Assembly (NCBI RefSeq): GCF_002259415.1
Contig: NZ_NPFY01000011.1
Location: 248,001 to 312,000, forward strand
Reading direction: 5' to 3'
From: Rhodococcus sp. 14-2470-1b
GTDB lineage: Bacteria > Actinomycetota > Actinomycetes > Mycobacteriales > Mycobacteriaceae
Length of the DNA stretch: 64,000 nucleotides
The notes under the pieces were generated by a model, which saw nothing but the letters and a program-made list of their open reading frames with translations, was not told where the DNA came from and did not search any database. Positions 7,442 to 15,615 of the stretch are shown in pieces. Each line of letters begins with the position of its first letter. The stretch's first letter is position 1. Position numbers and translations under genes: made by a program.

Positions 7442-9079
7442 CTACTCGGTGGTGCCGGAGTCCAATGCAGTCAGCATCTGCGTGCCCATCTTCACGGCCT
7501 GATCGGTGCCGTACGCGTCCTCGATGTACACCGCGAACGCCAGGTCACCTCGGGTGCCGATGAACCAGCGATCATCGTCGCTGTTACCGGCGAAACCGGT
7601 CAACCCGTCGTAGGCCGCAAAGCCTTCGTCGTGCGCGGAGTTCTGGAAGATTTCGCGCAGACGCTGCAGTGCAGACTCCGGAATCGCTGCAGTCTCCTTG
7701 CTGGCGGTCGCCGTCTGATCCGAGACGATCGACGGCAGCGTCGCGCCACCTCGCGCCACGGCAGCACCCATCTGGGCCAGCCCGAACGGGGTGACCGTGA
7801 CGTCGGACGACGTGTTCCCGACGTTCCGGAACCGGTCGATGGAACTAGTACTCGACGGGAACTGCCCGGTGTAGGCGTTCAGGCCCGGCATCGAATAGTC
7901 CACGCCGAAACCGAGACTCGTCGGATCCACTCCCTCGACGGCCAGCAGATCGGCCGCCGATCCGACGGGATACATCGCCGAGAACGCGATCTGTCCCTGC
8001 TCGTTCGCATAACTGTTCTGCGCGGCGGCGACTATCGCACCGGTCGAGGGTGCAATCGCCACGATCGAGGCCGACGACGGAGCACTGACCACGGCTTCCT
8101 CGGCCGCGAGCTGGACCCGCGGATCGAGCGTCGAGTGCAGATCCGGACCGGCAGGCCCCTGGAAGCCTGCCTGCCGCACGTACGTCCCATCCGGGCCGAT
8201 GACGTCGACGGCCCAGCCTGCCGTCGCATCGCGGTTCTGCTGCCATGCGTCGCGCAACGAGTCCAGCAGCGGCGAGGTGATCCGGCGGTCCCCCGCGATC
8301 AGCTTCGGCGTCTGCGTGATGACAACACCGGGAATGGCCCTGAGATCGTCTTCGAGCACCGCGAAGTCGTCGTCGCGCAGATTGACGGCGAGCACCGAAC
8401 TGCCCGGCGTCGCCGCCAACTCGGTGAGCAACGAGTCCGACGTGATCAGCGGTGCGACGACGTCGATGACGTCGGCAAGCTGCGCGGCGGACGCCGCTGG
8501 GTCCGGCATCTGCGCAGGGTCGAGCAGGACGGCGTTGATCGTCCGCTCGTTCATCAGCACGTTCCGAGCCGAATCGAAGACCAACGGCGGTGCGGCATCG
8601 GTGCGTACGTACCGGACCGAACCACCCGGCACCATGTCCGGCGCCACGACAGCCGGCTCCCACGCGATGCGCCAGCCGACACTGAGCTTCTTGGCCGTGC
8701 CACGAGTGTCGTAGGCCCAATCCTGACCGTCACGGAAATGCCAGTCGGAATCGACGGTGAAGAATCCCGAGTCGCCGCTCAGATCGATGAACTGGCCGAC
8801 CTCGAAGTCGCCCGTCGACTGCCCGCCCGCCGCCAAACCGTCGAACATCTGCTGAAGACTCGCAGCCGCAGCGTTGGGATACGTGGTCAACGCCGCCGCG
8901 GCTTGGACATCACGGTCGTTGAGTGCTGCAACGAACTGGTCCACGACGCGCTCGCCCTCACTGGGCGGACTGTCCAGCGTCCAGAACGCAACAGTCGACG
9001 TCACGGCAAGACTTGCCCCCACAGCAACCACGTAGCGGCCGCGTATCCGGCGCACAACCGGCATCCCCACAGAACTCAT
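7442..9079 (-). CDS. Penicillin-binding-protein paralogue with lost catalytic motifs
   Basis: 545 residues. Layout follows the neighbouring penicillin-binding lipoprotein: one N-terminal membrane anchor (YVVAVGASLAVTSTVAFW), an NTF2-like MecA_N domain (VVDQFVAALNDRDVQAAAAL), a dimerisation domain and a transpeptidase-like domain. The active site is gone: where the neighbour has STFK this protein has SAAD (codons at 7949-7960), the block carrying the SCN motif is deleted, and KTGT is replaced by AGNS (7580-7591). The residual fold is still recognisable, with FAAYDGLTGFAGNSDDDRWF aligned to the neighbour's C-terminus. It therefore cannot acylate in the usual way and may be a regulatory or structural pseudo-enzyme. 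The frame is intact, so it is not a simple pseudogene. Confidence 0.85.
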   Translation of the reverse strand: MSSVGMPVVRRIRGRYVVAVGASLAVTSTVAFWTLDSPPSEGERVVDQFVAALNDRDVQAAAALTTYPNAAAASLQQMFDGLAAGGQSTGDFEVGQFIDLSGDSGFFTVDSDWHFRDGQDWAYDTRGTAKKLSVGWRIAWEPAVVAPDMVPGGSVRYVRTDAAPPLVFDSARNVLMNERTINAVLLDPAQMPDPAASAAQLADVIDVVAPLITSDSLLTELAATPGSSVLAVNLRDDDFAVLEDDLRAIPGVVITQTPKLIAGDRRITSPLLDSLRDAWQQNRDATAGWAVDVIGPDGTYVRQAGFQGPAGPDLHSTLDPRVQLAAEEAVVSAPSSASIVAIAPSTGAIVAAAQNSYANEQGQIAFSAMYPVGSAADLLAVEGVDPTSLGFGVDYSMPGLNAYTGQFPSSTSSIDRFRNVGNTSSDVTVTPFGLAQMGAAVARGGATLPSIVSDQTATASKETAAIPESALQRLREIFQNSAHDEGFAAYDGLTGFAGNSDDDRWFIGTRGDLAFAVYIEDAYGTDQAVKMGTQMLTALDSGTTE

Positions 9080-9172
9080 GAGTCACAATATTCACTAGAG
9101 TCACACGAGTAACAAGCACGGTATTCACTCGCTACGGTCACGATTCGGCGTCGCCGGCTCCCCTTTCCGGAT

Positions 9173-9297
9173 CGAACGGCACGTTCGCTCGTGTTTCATC
9201 GCCGACTGCGCGGGTTGTTGCCCAGCGCAGGGGTTGCAACCTGCGCACCCGCTGAAACCTGCGCGGCCAGGGGCAAGACGAGCGAATGTGCCGTTCG
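9173..9297. repeat. Large inverted repeat with inner hairpin (probable terminator)
   Basis: A 20-bp arm CGAACGGCACGTTCGCTCGT (9173-9192) is matched by its complement at 9278-9297 with one mismatch. Inside the 85-nt loop, GCGCAGG (9225-9231) pairs with CCTGCGC (9240-9246). The element fills the gap between two tandem minus-strand genes, downstream of the catalytically dead paralogue's start and upstream of the stop of the active one, where it could end or attenuate transcription. Its arm resembles the core of the palindromes at 15550 and 31398. Confidence 0.7.
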
Positions 9298-9318
9298 GTC
9301 AATGCACCCGTCAGCGGA

Positions 9319-11118
9319 TCAGCGCAGGAATCGACCCGCAGCGTCGACGGCCGGCGATGAGCTCTGGGCGTCGTACACGAAGACCGCCAAGGCGAGGTCA
9401 TCCTGGATGCCGACGAACCAACCGTGAGCACCTTCGTTGTCGGGGCCGAATTCGGCGGTACCGGTCTTGCCGAGCAAGCCGGGGATGTCCTGCAGTTGAG
9501 TGGCTGTTCCGCCGGTGACCGTTTCTCGCATCATCGTCTTGACCTGATCGGCAACGGTGACGTCGACCGGCGCCACCGTCTTGTCGGCGACACCCGGTTG
9601 ACCCTGGACCAGGGTCGGGGGCTTCAGCGATCCACCGGCGATCGACGACGCCACCAGCGCCATCCCGAACGGTGTTGCCGTGACCGCTCCCTGACCGATG
9701 GCCGACTCGACGCGTGCTGCCGGGGTGTCCGCGAGAGGGACGCTGCCGGTGACGGAGGTCAGGCCAGGCGTCACGTAGTCGACGCCGAGGCCGTACTGCA
9801 GTGCCGTCTGCTGCAAGCCGTCGGCGGGCAGGCCGACGCCGAGGCGTCCCATCGTCGTGTTGCACGAGCGCGCGAACGCCGTGTGCAGGGGTACGTCGCC
9901 CAGATCGAAGTTGTCGTCGTTGGGTATCTGCCTACCTTCGATGTTCTCGGTGCCGGGGCACGGCAGGACCGTGTCGGGGGTGGCCGTACCGGCTTCGAGC
10001 GCGGCGGACGTGGTGACCGTCTTGAATGTGGATCCGGGCGGGTAGAGACCGGTCAGCGCGATCGGCCCCTGAGCATCGGCTGCCGAGTTCTGCGCGACCG
10101 CCAACACGTTGCCGGTGGATGGTTGCAGCGCGACGATCGCCGCTTGCTGCGGGATCGACGCAAGCGCATTCTCCGCTTTGAGCTGCAGGCCGGTGTCGAG
10201 CGTCGTCGCGATGTCCGGCGCGGGGGTGGCGTCGAGCCCGGCGAGCTGCGTCACCGTGCCGTCGGCGTTCACCGACTGAACGGACCAGCCTTTGTTGTCG
10301 TCGACCTGGGACTGCCACAGCTCGGACACCCCGGTCAACGCGGGCGACGCCAACGCTCGGTCGGTGGTGAGCAGTCGAAGCTGCGGGGCAAGCGTGACGC
10401 CCGGCGTTGCGGCCAAGGGCGCGGCGATCGGATCGATGTCCGACTGCCGGAGCGACACCACCGTCGTGGAATTCCCCTGAGAAGCAGCCTGATCGGTGGC
10501 GATCGACTCTGCGGTAATGGTGGGCACGATCGGCGTGATGAACGACGCGACGGCCGCCGGATCGGCGGTGGAGTCGACGTTCACCAGGGTGACCGTCTGC
10601 TGCGACATCAACTCGGCGCCGCTTCGATCGAACACTCGCGGAGCGACGAGCGCGTCGGTCGGGGTGTATCTGACGGTGGTGTCCGCGGACAGTCCCGGTG
10701 CCAGTACGGCCGGGTCCCATTGAATGCGCCAGCCCTGCTCCGTTTCGGTTGCCGTGGCGGAGGTGTCGTACTGCCACTGCTTCGGTTCGCCGTCGGGTTC
10801 TTCGGTGCCGTCGTCGGTCGTCGAGAACCGCCAGGTGGCGTCGAGGGTCACCGCGCCGCCCTCCTCGGATGCCGAGGCGACCTCGAAATCGGGAGTCGCC
10901 GTCACGGTGCCGCCCCCGCTCAAACCGTCGTACAGGCCGTTCAGCGACGCCGTCGCGGCGGCGGGGTCGGTGGTGAGCGCGGCCGCCGCGTCGGCCGACC
11001 CGCTGTTGATCGCGTCCACGAACGCTTGCGCGGTGGTCATGGGTTCCGGTGGACCGTCGTCCCCGCAGCCGGCAAGAACCAGTGCCACCACAGCACAGAG
11101 AGCGGGAACCGTCTTCAT
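9319..11118 (-). CDS. Penicillin-binding lipoprotein (transpeptidase, Rv2864c-like)
   Basis: About 599 residues from ATG at 11118; an in-frame start eight codons upstream (11142) is possible. The signal peptide ends in the lipobox LAGC, so the protein is probably a lipoprotein on the outer face of the membrane. An NTF2-like MecA_N domain, a dimerisation domain and a transpeptidase domain follow. All three catalytic motifs are intact: STFK with the nucleophile serine (codons at 10022-10033), SCN (9859-9867) and KTGT (9457-9468). It cross-links peptidoglycan and should bind beta-lactams. It has the same architecture as M. tuberculosis Rv2864c, which also lies near mapB. A catalytically dead paralogue follows it in the same direction after a large hairpin. 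Confidence 0.92.
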   Translation of the reverse strand: MKTVPALCAVVALVLAGCGDDGPPEPMTTAQAFVDAINSGSADAAAALTTDPAAATASLNGLYDGLSGGGTVTATPDFEVASASEEGGAVTLDATWRFSTTDDGTEEPDGEPKQWQYDTSATATETEQGWRIQWDPAVLAPGLSADTTVRYTPTDALVAPRVFDRSGAELMSQQTVTLVNVDSTADPAAVASFITPIVPTITAESIATDQAASQGNSTTVVSLRQSDIDPIAAPLAATPGVTLAPQLRLLTTDRALASPALTGVSELWQSQVDDNKGWSVQSVNADGTVTQLAGLDATPAPDIATTLDTGLQLKAENALASIPQQAAIVALQPSTGNVLAVAQNSAADAQGPIALTGLYPPGSTFKTVTTSAALEAGTATPDTVLPCPGTENIEGRQIPNDDNFDLGDVPLHTAFARSCNTTMGRLGVGLPADGLQQTALQYGLGVDYVTPGLTSVTGSVPLADTPAARVESAIGQGAVTATPFGMALVASSIAGGSLKPPTLVQGQPGVADKTVAPVDVTVADQVKTMMRETVTGGTATQLQDIPGLLGKTGTAEFGPDNEGAHGWFVGIQDDLALAVFVYDAQSSSPAVDAAGRFLR

Positions 11119-11153
11119 GGATGTGCGCACCCGTCCGATCATGCCCGATTCCT

Positions 11154-11233
11154 ACGTGAGTGGAAATGACAGGTGATTTCTGGTCGCTTCGCAGGCTCCG
11201 CTCCTGTCCGCTGGCCTATATTTCCACTCACGT
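11154..11233. repeat. Inverted repeat upstream of the ABC-F gene
   Basis: ACGTGAGTGGAAAT at 11154-11167 is complemented exactly at 11220-11233. A second, inner pair (GACAGG at 11168-11173 with CCTGTC further in) extends the potential stem. The GTGAGTGGAA core is shared with the palindrome at 18179-18222. The element lies between the divergent lipoprotein and ABC-F genes. Confidence 0.7.
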
Positions 11234-11267
11234 AAATGGGTTGCGGGGGATCCGACGCGGGTCTATC

Positions 11268-11318
11268 GTGGTTCTCGCCTTGCTGCCAACAGAATCGGAG
11301 AGGCCGTTGCTCTTCTAG
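11268..11318 (+). promoter_or_regulatory. Possible leader peptide and attenuator of the ABC-F gene
   Basis: A short frame GTG...TAG encodes 16 residues (VVLALLPTESERPLLF) 44 nt before the ABC-F start. Its last codons overlap mutually exclusive short pairings: AGAG (11299-11302) with CTCT (11310-11313), or that CTCT with the AGAG at 11317-11320, which is followed by G and five Ts (11322-11326), a weak terminator-like shape. This is the layout expected for ribosome-mediated attenuation, but stems are short and no Shine-Dalgarno sequence is clear. Speculative. Confidence 0.3.
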
Positions 11319-11362
11319 AGGTTTTTCGCCTGCATCCCTGCACGCACACTTCTGGAGCAATC

Positions 11363-12949
11363 ATGTCTACTTCTCCCTCTCTCCGTATGTCCGATCTCAC
11401 CTTCGCTTGGCCGAGCGGCGATCCTGTCTTCGACGGTCTCGACGCTGTGTTCTCCTCGGGCAGAACAGGACTCGTCGGATCGAACGGGGCCGGTAAGTCC
11501 ACGCTGCTGAAGATCGTCACGGGCCAGTACACACCGACCCGCGGTTCGGTCACCGTCGACGGAGTAGTCGGATACCTTCCGCAGGACGTCGCCCTGCACA
11601 CCGATCGCCGGGTCGACGACATCCTCGGGCTGCGCGTTCTCCGAGAAGCGTTGCACCGCATCGAATCCGGGAACGGATCCGAGGACGACTTCGGCGTGGT
11701 CGGCAACCGCTGGGACGCCGAGGACCAGGCCGTCGCTTTGCTCGGGCAACTCGGCCTCGGTCACATCGTTTCTGTCCGAACCGATCTGGATCGGGTCATA
11801 GGAACCCTGTCGGGTGGTGAATCGATGCTGTTGGCTCTGACGGCACAGTTGCTGGCGGAGCCGGACGTACTGCTGCTCGACGAGCCGACGAACAACTTGG
11901 ATCTGCGCGCCCGCGCCCGGCTCTACCAGGCAGTTCAGTCGTTCGACGGCGTCCTGGTGGTGACGAGTCACGACATCGAGCTTCTCGATCTCATGGACTC
12001 CACGGCCGAGCTGAGGGCCGACCGATCCGGGCCCACTCGGCTGCGAATGTTCGGCGGCAACTACACGCACTATCGGTCGGTGATCGATGCCGAGCAGGAG
12101 GCTGCGCGGGCCGCACTGCACGATGCCAAGAACGACGTTCGCAAACAGGAACGCGAATTGGTCGAGGCCAGAACGAAGATCGATCGACGGGCGCGGTACG
12201 GCAAGAAGATGTACGAGCAGAAGCGCGAGCCCAAGATCGTCATGGGTGCACGTAAACGGGCAGCTCAGGTATCGGCGGGCAAATTGCGCAACAACCACAT
12301 CGAGAAGGTCGACGACGCCCAGGACGTACTTGCTGCTGCCGAGGAACGACTCCGTGACGACAAGGAGATTCGTGTCGATCTACCCGACACGGAAGTGTTT
12401 GCCGGTCAGCAGATCTCGGTGGTCGACGAACTCGCCATCGTCGGTCCGGAGCGCATTGCGTTGATCGGGCCGAACGGCAGTGGGAAGACCACCCTGCTGC
12501 GCACGATCGACAGGGCTGGACCGTCGGTACCGTGGCGGTACCTGCCGCAGCGCCTCGATGTGTTCGACGAGTCACGAACGGTGGCAGAGAATGTCGCCGA
12601 TGTGGCCGTTCACGCCACCAACGAGCAGATCCGCGCCCAGCTCGCGAGATTCCTCTTCCGCGGCAGCGACGCGGACGCGGTGGTGTCGACGTTGTCGGGC
12701 GGGGAGCGCCTGCGGGCGGCGATCGCCCGAATCCTGCTTGCCGACCCTGCCCCGAAACTGCTCATGCTCGACGAACCGACGAACAACCTCGACCTCGCCA
12801 GCAAGAAGCATCTGACCGAGGCGCTGGCGAGCTACCGGGGCGCACTCGTCGTCGTCAGCCATGATCTGCCGTTCCTACGAGACCTCCAGCCGACGAGATG
12901 GGTGGAGTTGGGCCGAGACGAGGAGACCGATTTGCCCGAGTCGCTGTAG
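11363..12949 (+). CDS. ABC-F family ATPase (ribosome-associated)
   Basis: 528 residues, two fused ABC domains and no membrane segments. Walker A motifs are GSNGAGKST (about residue 38) and GPNGSGKTT (about 370); both halves have LSGGE signatures and Walker B LLLDEPTNNLDL / LMLDEPTNNLDL. The 70-80-residue basic, coiled linker (about 225-320, with RKQERELVEARTKIDRRARY) is the interdomain arm that ABC-F proteins push into the ribosomal exit site. Members either rescue or regulate translation, or protect ribosomes from antibiotics; the family position alone does not decide which. The ATG is preceded by GGAG. The 200-nt leader with possible attenuator would fit a drug-inducible protein. Confidence 0.88.
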   Translation: MSTSPSLRMSDLTFAWPSGDPVFDGLDAVFSSGRTGLVGSNGAGKSTLLKIVTGQYTPTRGSVTVDGVVGYLPQDVALHTDRRVDDILGLRVLREALHRIESGNGSEDDFGVVGNRWDAEDQAVALLGQLGLGHIVSVRTDLDRVIGTLSGGESMLLALTAQLLAEPDVLLLDEPTNNLDLRARARLYQAVQSFDGVLVVTSHDIELLDLMDSTAELRADRSGPTRLRMFGGNYTHYRSVIDAEQEAARAALHDAKNDVRKQERELVEARTKIDRRARYGKKMYEQKREPKIVMGARKRAAQVSAGKLRNNHIEKVDDAQDVLAAAEERLRDDKEIRVDLPDTEVFAGQQISVVDELAIVGPERIALIGPNGSGKTTLLRTIDRAGPSVPWRYLPQRLDVFDESRTVAENVADVAVHATNEQIRAQLARFLFRGSDADAVVSTLSGGERLRAAIARILLADPAPKLLMLDEPTNNLDLASKKHLTEALASYRGALVVVSHDLPFLRDLQPTRWVELGRDEETDLPESL

Positions 12950-12958
12950 GTTCGAGCG

Positions 12959-14656
12959 ATGACCGTAGCGGGAATCGTCGGCCGGCTGCCCGGAGTAGTC
13001 ACTGCCCGTGGTTACCGCCGCGAGTGGCTACGCAACGACATCACGGCAGGCCTGGTACTGACGGCTCTTCTCATTCCAGCCGGGATGGGATATGCGCAGG
13101 CAGCAGGGTTACCCGCATACGCCGGGTTGTACGCCACGATCGTTCCACTGCTCGCGTACGCCGTGGTCGGTCCGTCGAAGATTCTGGTCCTGGGGCCGGA
13201 TTCGTCGCTGGCGCCGCTCATCGCCGCCGCCGTCATCCCATTGGCCGTCACCGACGACCCGGCGAGCGCTCTGGCGTTGGCGGGGATCCTCGGCGTGCTG
13301 GTCGGCGTGATCCTGATCGCGGGCGGTTACCTTCGGCTCGGGTTCGTCACCCAACTGCTGTCGAAACCCATCAGGCTCGGTTATCTGAATGCGATAGCAC
13401 TCATCGTCATCGTCGGCCAGCTGCCGAAAGTACTGGGGTTTTCCGTGGCTGCGGACGGTGTGACGGGGCAGTTCACGGAGATCGTCCGTTCCGTTCCGGG
13501 CGGCGACATCGACCCGGTCGCCGCTGGTGTCGGACTCGGATGCCTCTTCGTCATTCCCGCTTTCCGACGGTGGATCCCGCGCATCCCCGGCGTTCTCGTT
13601 GCGGTGGTCGGCGCAATGGTCGCAGTCGCGTTTCTCGATCTCACCGATCGACTGTCGATGGTCGGCGAACTACCCCGCGGTCTGCCTCTCCCCTCGTTCG
13701 GTGGGGTCGACTGGGGTGACGTCGTGTCGCTGATCGGGCCCGCCGCAGCGATAGCCCTACTGGCGTTCGCCGACACCGGCGTTCTGTCCCGCACTTTCGC
13801 CGCCCGACACGGCGAGGAGGTGAACGGCAGCACCGAGATGAAAGCCATCGGCGTGGCCAACGTCGCCGGGGGGTTGTTCGGCGGATTCCCGATCTCGGCG
13901 AGTGGATCTCGGACACCGGTCGCCGAACAGAACGGTGCTCGAACTCAACTGACCGGGGTCGTGGGAGCTCTCGCTGTCCTCGCGTTCGTCCTCGCTGCTC
14001 CCGGGATCACCGCCTACCTTCCTGACGCGGCGCTCGGTGCCGTCGTGATCGTGGCCGCGACGTCGTTGATCGACGTGTCCGGTCTCGTACGGATGTGGCA
14101 CATGAGTCGGGTCGAATTCGGTCTGGCGGCAGCCGCTTTCCTCGGCGTCGTCCTCGTCGGGGTGCTGCAGGGAATACTCGTCGCGATCGCCCTGTCGTTC
14201 TTCGCCGTCGTCGCGCGCGCCTGGCAGCCGTACCGCACCGAGCTGGTCCGAACGTCGGACCGTCCTGGCTTCCACGACATCGACCGGCATCCCGACGGTG
14301 AACGGATCCCGGGTCTGCTTCTCGTCCGATTCGACGCGCCGCTCTTCTTCGCCAACGGCGACATCTTCGACCAGTACATTCGCACTGCCGTCGCAGCTGC
14401 TCCGGTGCCGGTGGAATGGGTGGTCGTCGCCGCCGAACCCATCACCGGGCTCGACACCACAGCCGTCGACGAACTCGTCGAGCTCGATCAGTTCCTGGAG
14501 GACAAAGGAATTCGCCTTGCCTTCGCCGAGATGAAAGGCCCGATCAAGGATCGGCTCATCCGTTTCGGCGTGGGCAGCAGGTTCGACGGGTCCAGATTCC
14601 ACTACACCGTCGAAGCAGCCGTCGATGCCTTCCATCGCCGGGGTGGAGCACAATGA
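12959..14656 (+). CDS. SulP family anion transporter with STAS domain
   Basis: 565 residues. The membrane part (about residues 20-410) opens with the family signature region (ITAGLVLTALLIPAGMGYAQ) and includes SASGSRTPVAEQNGARTQLTG. A C-terminal STAS domain (about 430-560) follows, with the typical TGLDTTAVDEL segment. SulP proteins import sulfate, bicarbonate or dicarboxylates, usually with sodium or protons; selectivity cannot be read here. The gene starts 9 nt after the ABC-F gene and slightly precedes the hydrolase gene, so the three may be read together. Confidence 0.88.
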   Translation: MTVAGIVGRLPGVVTARGYRREWLRNDITAGLVLTALLIPAGMGYAQAAGLPAYAGLYATIVPLLAYAVVGPSKILVLGPDSSLAPLIAAAVIPLAVTDDPASALALAGILGVLVGVILIAGGYLRLGFVTQLLSKPIRLGYLNAIALIVIVGQLPKVLGFSVAADGVTGQFTEIVRSVPGGDIDPVAAGVGLGCLFVIPAFRRWIPRIPGVLVAVVGAMVAVAFLDLTDRLSMVGELPRGLPLPSFGGVDWGDVVSLIGPAAAIALLAFADTGVLSRTFAARHGEEVNGSTEMKAIGVANVAGGLFGGFPISASGSRTPVAEQNGARTQLTGVVGALAVLAFVLAAPGITAYLPDAALGAVVIVAATSLIDVSGLVRMWHMSRVEFGLAAAAFLGVVLVGVLQGILVAIALSFFAVVARAWQPYRTELVRTSDRPGFHDIDRHPDGERIPGLLLVRFDAPLFFANGDIFDQYIRTAVAAAPVPVEWVVVAAEPITGLDTTAVDELVELDQFLEDKGIRLAFAEMKGPIKDRLIRFGVGSRFDGSRFHYTVEAAVDAFHRRGGAQ

Positions 14657-14660
14657 ACAC

Positions 14661-15446
14661 GTGGACTTCGCTACCAACCCCGCCGACGGAACCCGCATCG
14701 CCTTCCAGGTCGTGGGATCAGGACCACCGTTGCTGCTGGTGCACGGCAGCCTGCTGACGCACACGATCTGGCGAACCTTCGGCTACGTCAAGGCACTTCG
14801 ACCCAGCCGGACGTTGATCCTCGTCGACATGCGCGGCCACGGGCGAAGCGACAAGCCGCACGAGATCGAGGCGTACACGATGGACTCCATCGTCGGCGAC
14901 CTCGTGGCAGTCCTCGACGCGGTAGGCGTCCCCAGCGCTGATTACTGGGGCTACTCCTACGGCGCCCGGGCCGGCCTGACCCTGGCAGCACGCGCACCCG
15001 AGAGGGTGACCAAGCTGATCTCCGGCGGCGGTTCGCACGGACCGCAGAAAGGCGCCTTCGACCGGCTGTTCTTCCCCGGTTGCGCCGACGTCCTCGCCGA
15101 CCGAGGAATGGACGGATTCATCGAGGAGTGGAACAAGCACCGGCTGTTCCCCGTCGACGCAGCCACACGTGCTGTGTTCTCCGCCAACGACTCGGACGCC
15201 ATGGCGGCCTACTTCCGGGCATCCGACGCAGAACCCGGACTGTCCGACGCAGACCTGCGCGGCCTGAAGATCCCGTCACTGTTCTACGTCGGATCCCAGG
15301 ACACCACGCGGCTCGACGACACCGCAGCCGCAGCCGCACTCGTGAAGAACTCCGAACTGCACACCATCCGCGGATTCGACCACTCGACCACCCCCGCCGC
15401 AAGCGCTGAAGTCCTCGCCGTCGTCGAACCGTTCCTGAAGCTTTAG
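14661..15446 (+). CDS. Alpha/beta hydrolase
   Basis: About 261 residues. The fold is shown by LLLVHGSLLTHTIW (oxyanion strand), VDMRGHGRSDKP, the nucleophile elbow GYSYGAR with serine, and a terminal FDHSTTP providing the histidine. It is probably an esterase or related hydrolase; the substrate is unknown. GTG at 14661 is chosen, with GGAG about 12 nt upstream; GTG 14643, which overlaps the end of the SulP gene, is an alternative. The gene ends just before a 14-bp tandem array and a strong palindromic terminator shared with the convergent MFS gene. Confidence 0.8.
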   Translation: MDFATNPADGTRIAFQVVGSGPPLLLVHGSLLTHTIWRTFGYVKALRPSRTLILVDMRGHGRSDKPHEIEAYTMDSIVGDLVAVLDAVGVPSADYWGYSYGARAGLTLAARAPERVTKLISGGGSHGPQKGAFDRLFFPGCADVLADRGMDGFIEEWNKHRLFPVDAATRAVFSANDSDAMAAYFRASDAEPGLSDADLRGLKIPSLFYVGSQDTTRLDDTAAAAALVKNSELHTIRGFDHSTTPAASAEVLAVVEPFLKL

Positions 15447-15452
15447 CGTCGT

Positions 15453-15548
15453 ACCCGCTTTCGGACACCCGCTTTTCCGACACCCGCTTTCGGGCACCCG
15501 CTTTCGGACACCCGCTTTCGGGCACCCGCTTTCGGACACCCGCTTTTC
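15453..15548. repeat. 14-bp tandem repeat array, almost seven copies
   Basis: Units of the form ACCCGCTTTCGG(A/G)C start at 15453, 15467 (15-bp variant), 15482, 15496, 15510, 15524 and 15538 (partial). Unit type alternates between GGAC and GGGC endings. The array lies between the hydrolase stop and the palindromic terminator. Units abut without spacers, so it is a minisatellite rather than CRISPR. Confidence 0.9.
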
Positions 15549-15549
15549 A

Positions 15550-15602
15550 GGACCGAATGTGGCGTTCGGTCACTTGAAGTGACCGAACGCCACGTTCGGT
15601 CC
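15550..15602. terminator. Palindromic bidirectional terminator (copy 1 of an intergenic family)
   Basis: A 53-nt palindrome, GGACCGAA ... TTCGGTCC, with central CACTTGAAGTG; only one internal pair (T opposite G) is imperfect. It sits between the convergent hydrolase and MFS genes. The same sequence, with compensated end bases, lies at 31398-31452, again between convergent genes, which supports a bidirectional terminator role. Confidence 0.75.
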
Positions 15603-15615
15603 GGAATAGACACGG

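Noticed and set aside
7349-11169. Two long plus-strand frames (587 and 581 codons) opposite the penicillin-binding-protein genes
   Set aside because: Both are antisense to well-supported genes and have arginine-rich, low-complexity translations.
15453-15548. CRISPR array
   Set aside because: Units of 14 bp abut without spacers and no cas genes are near.
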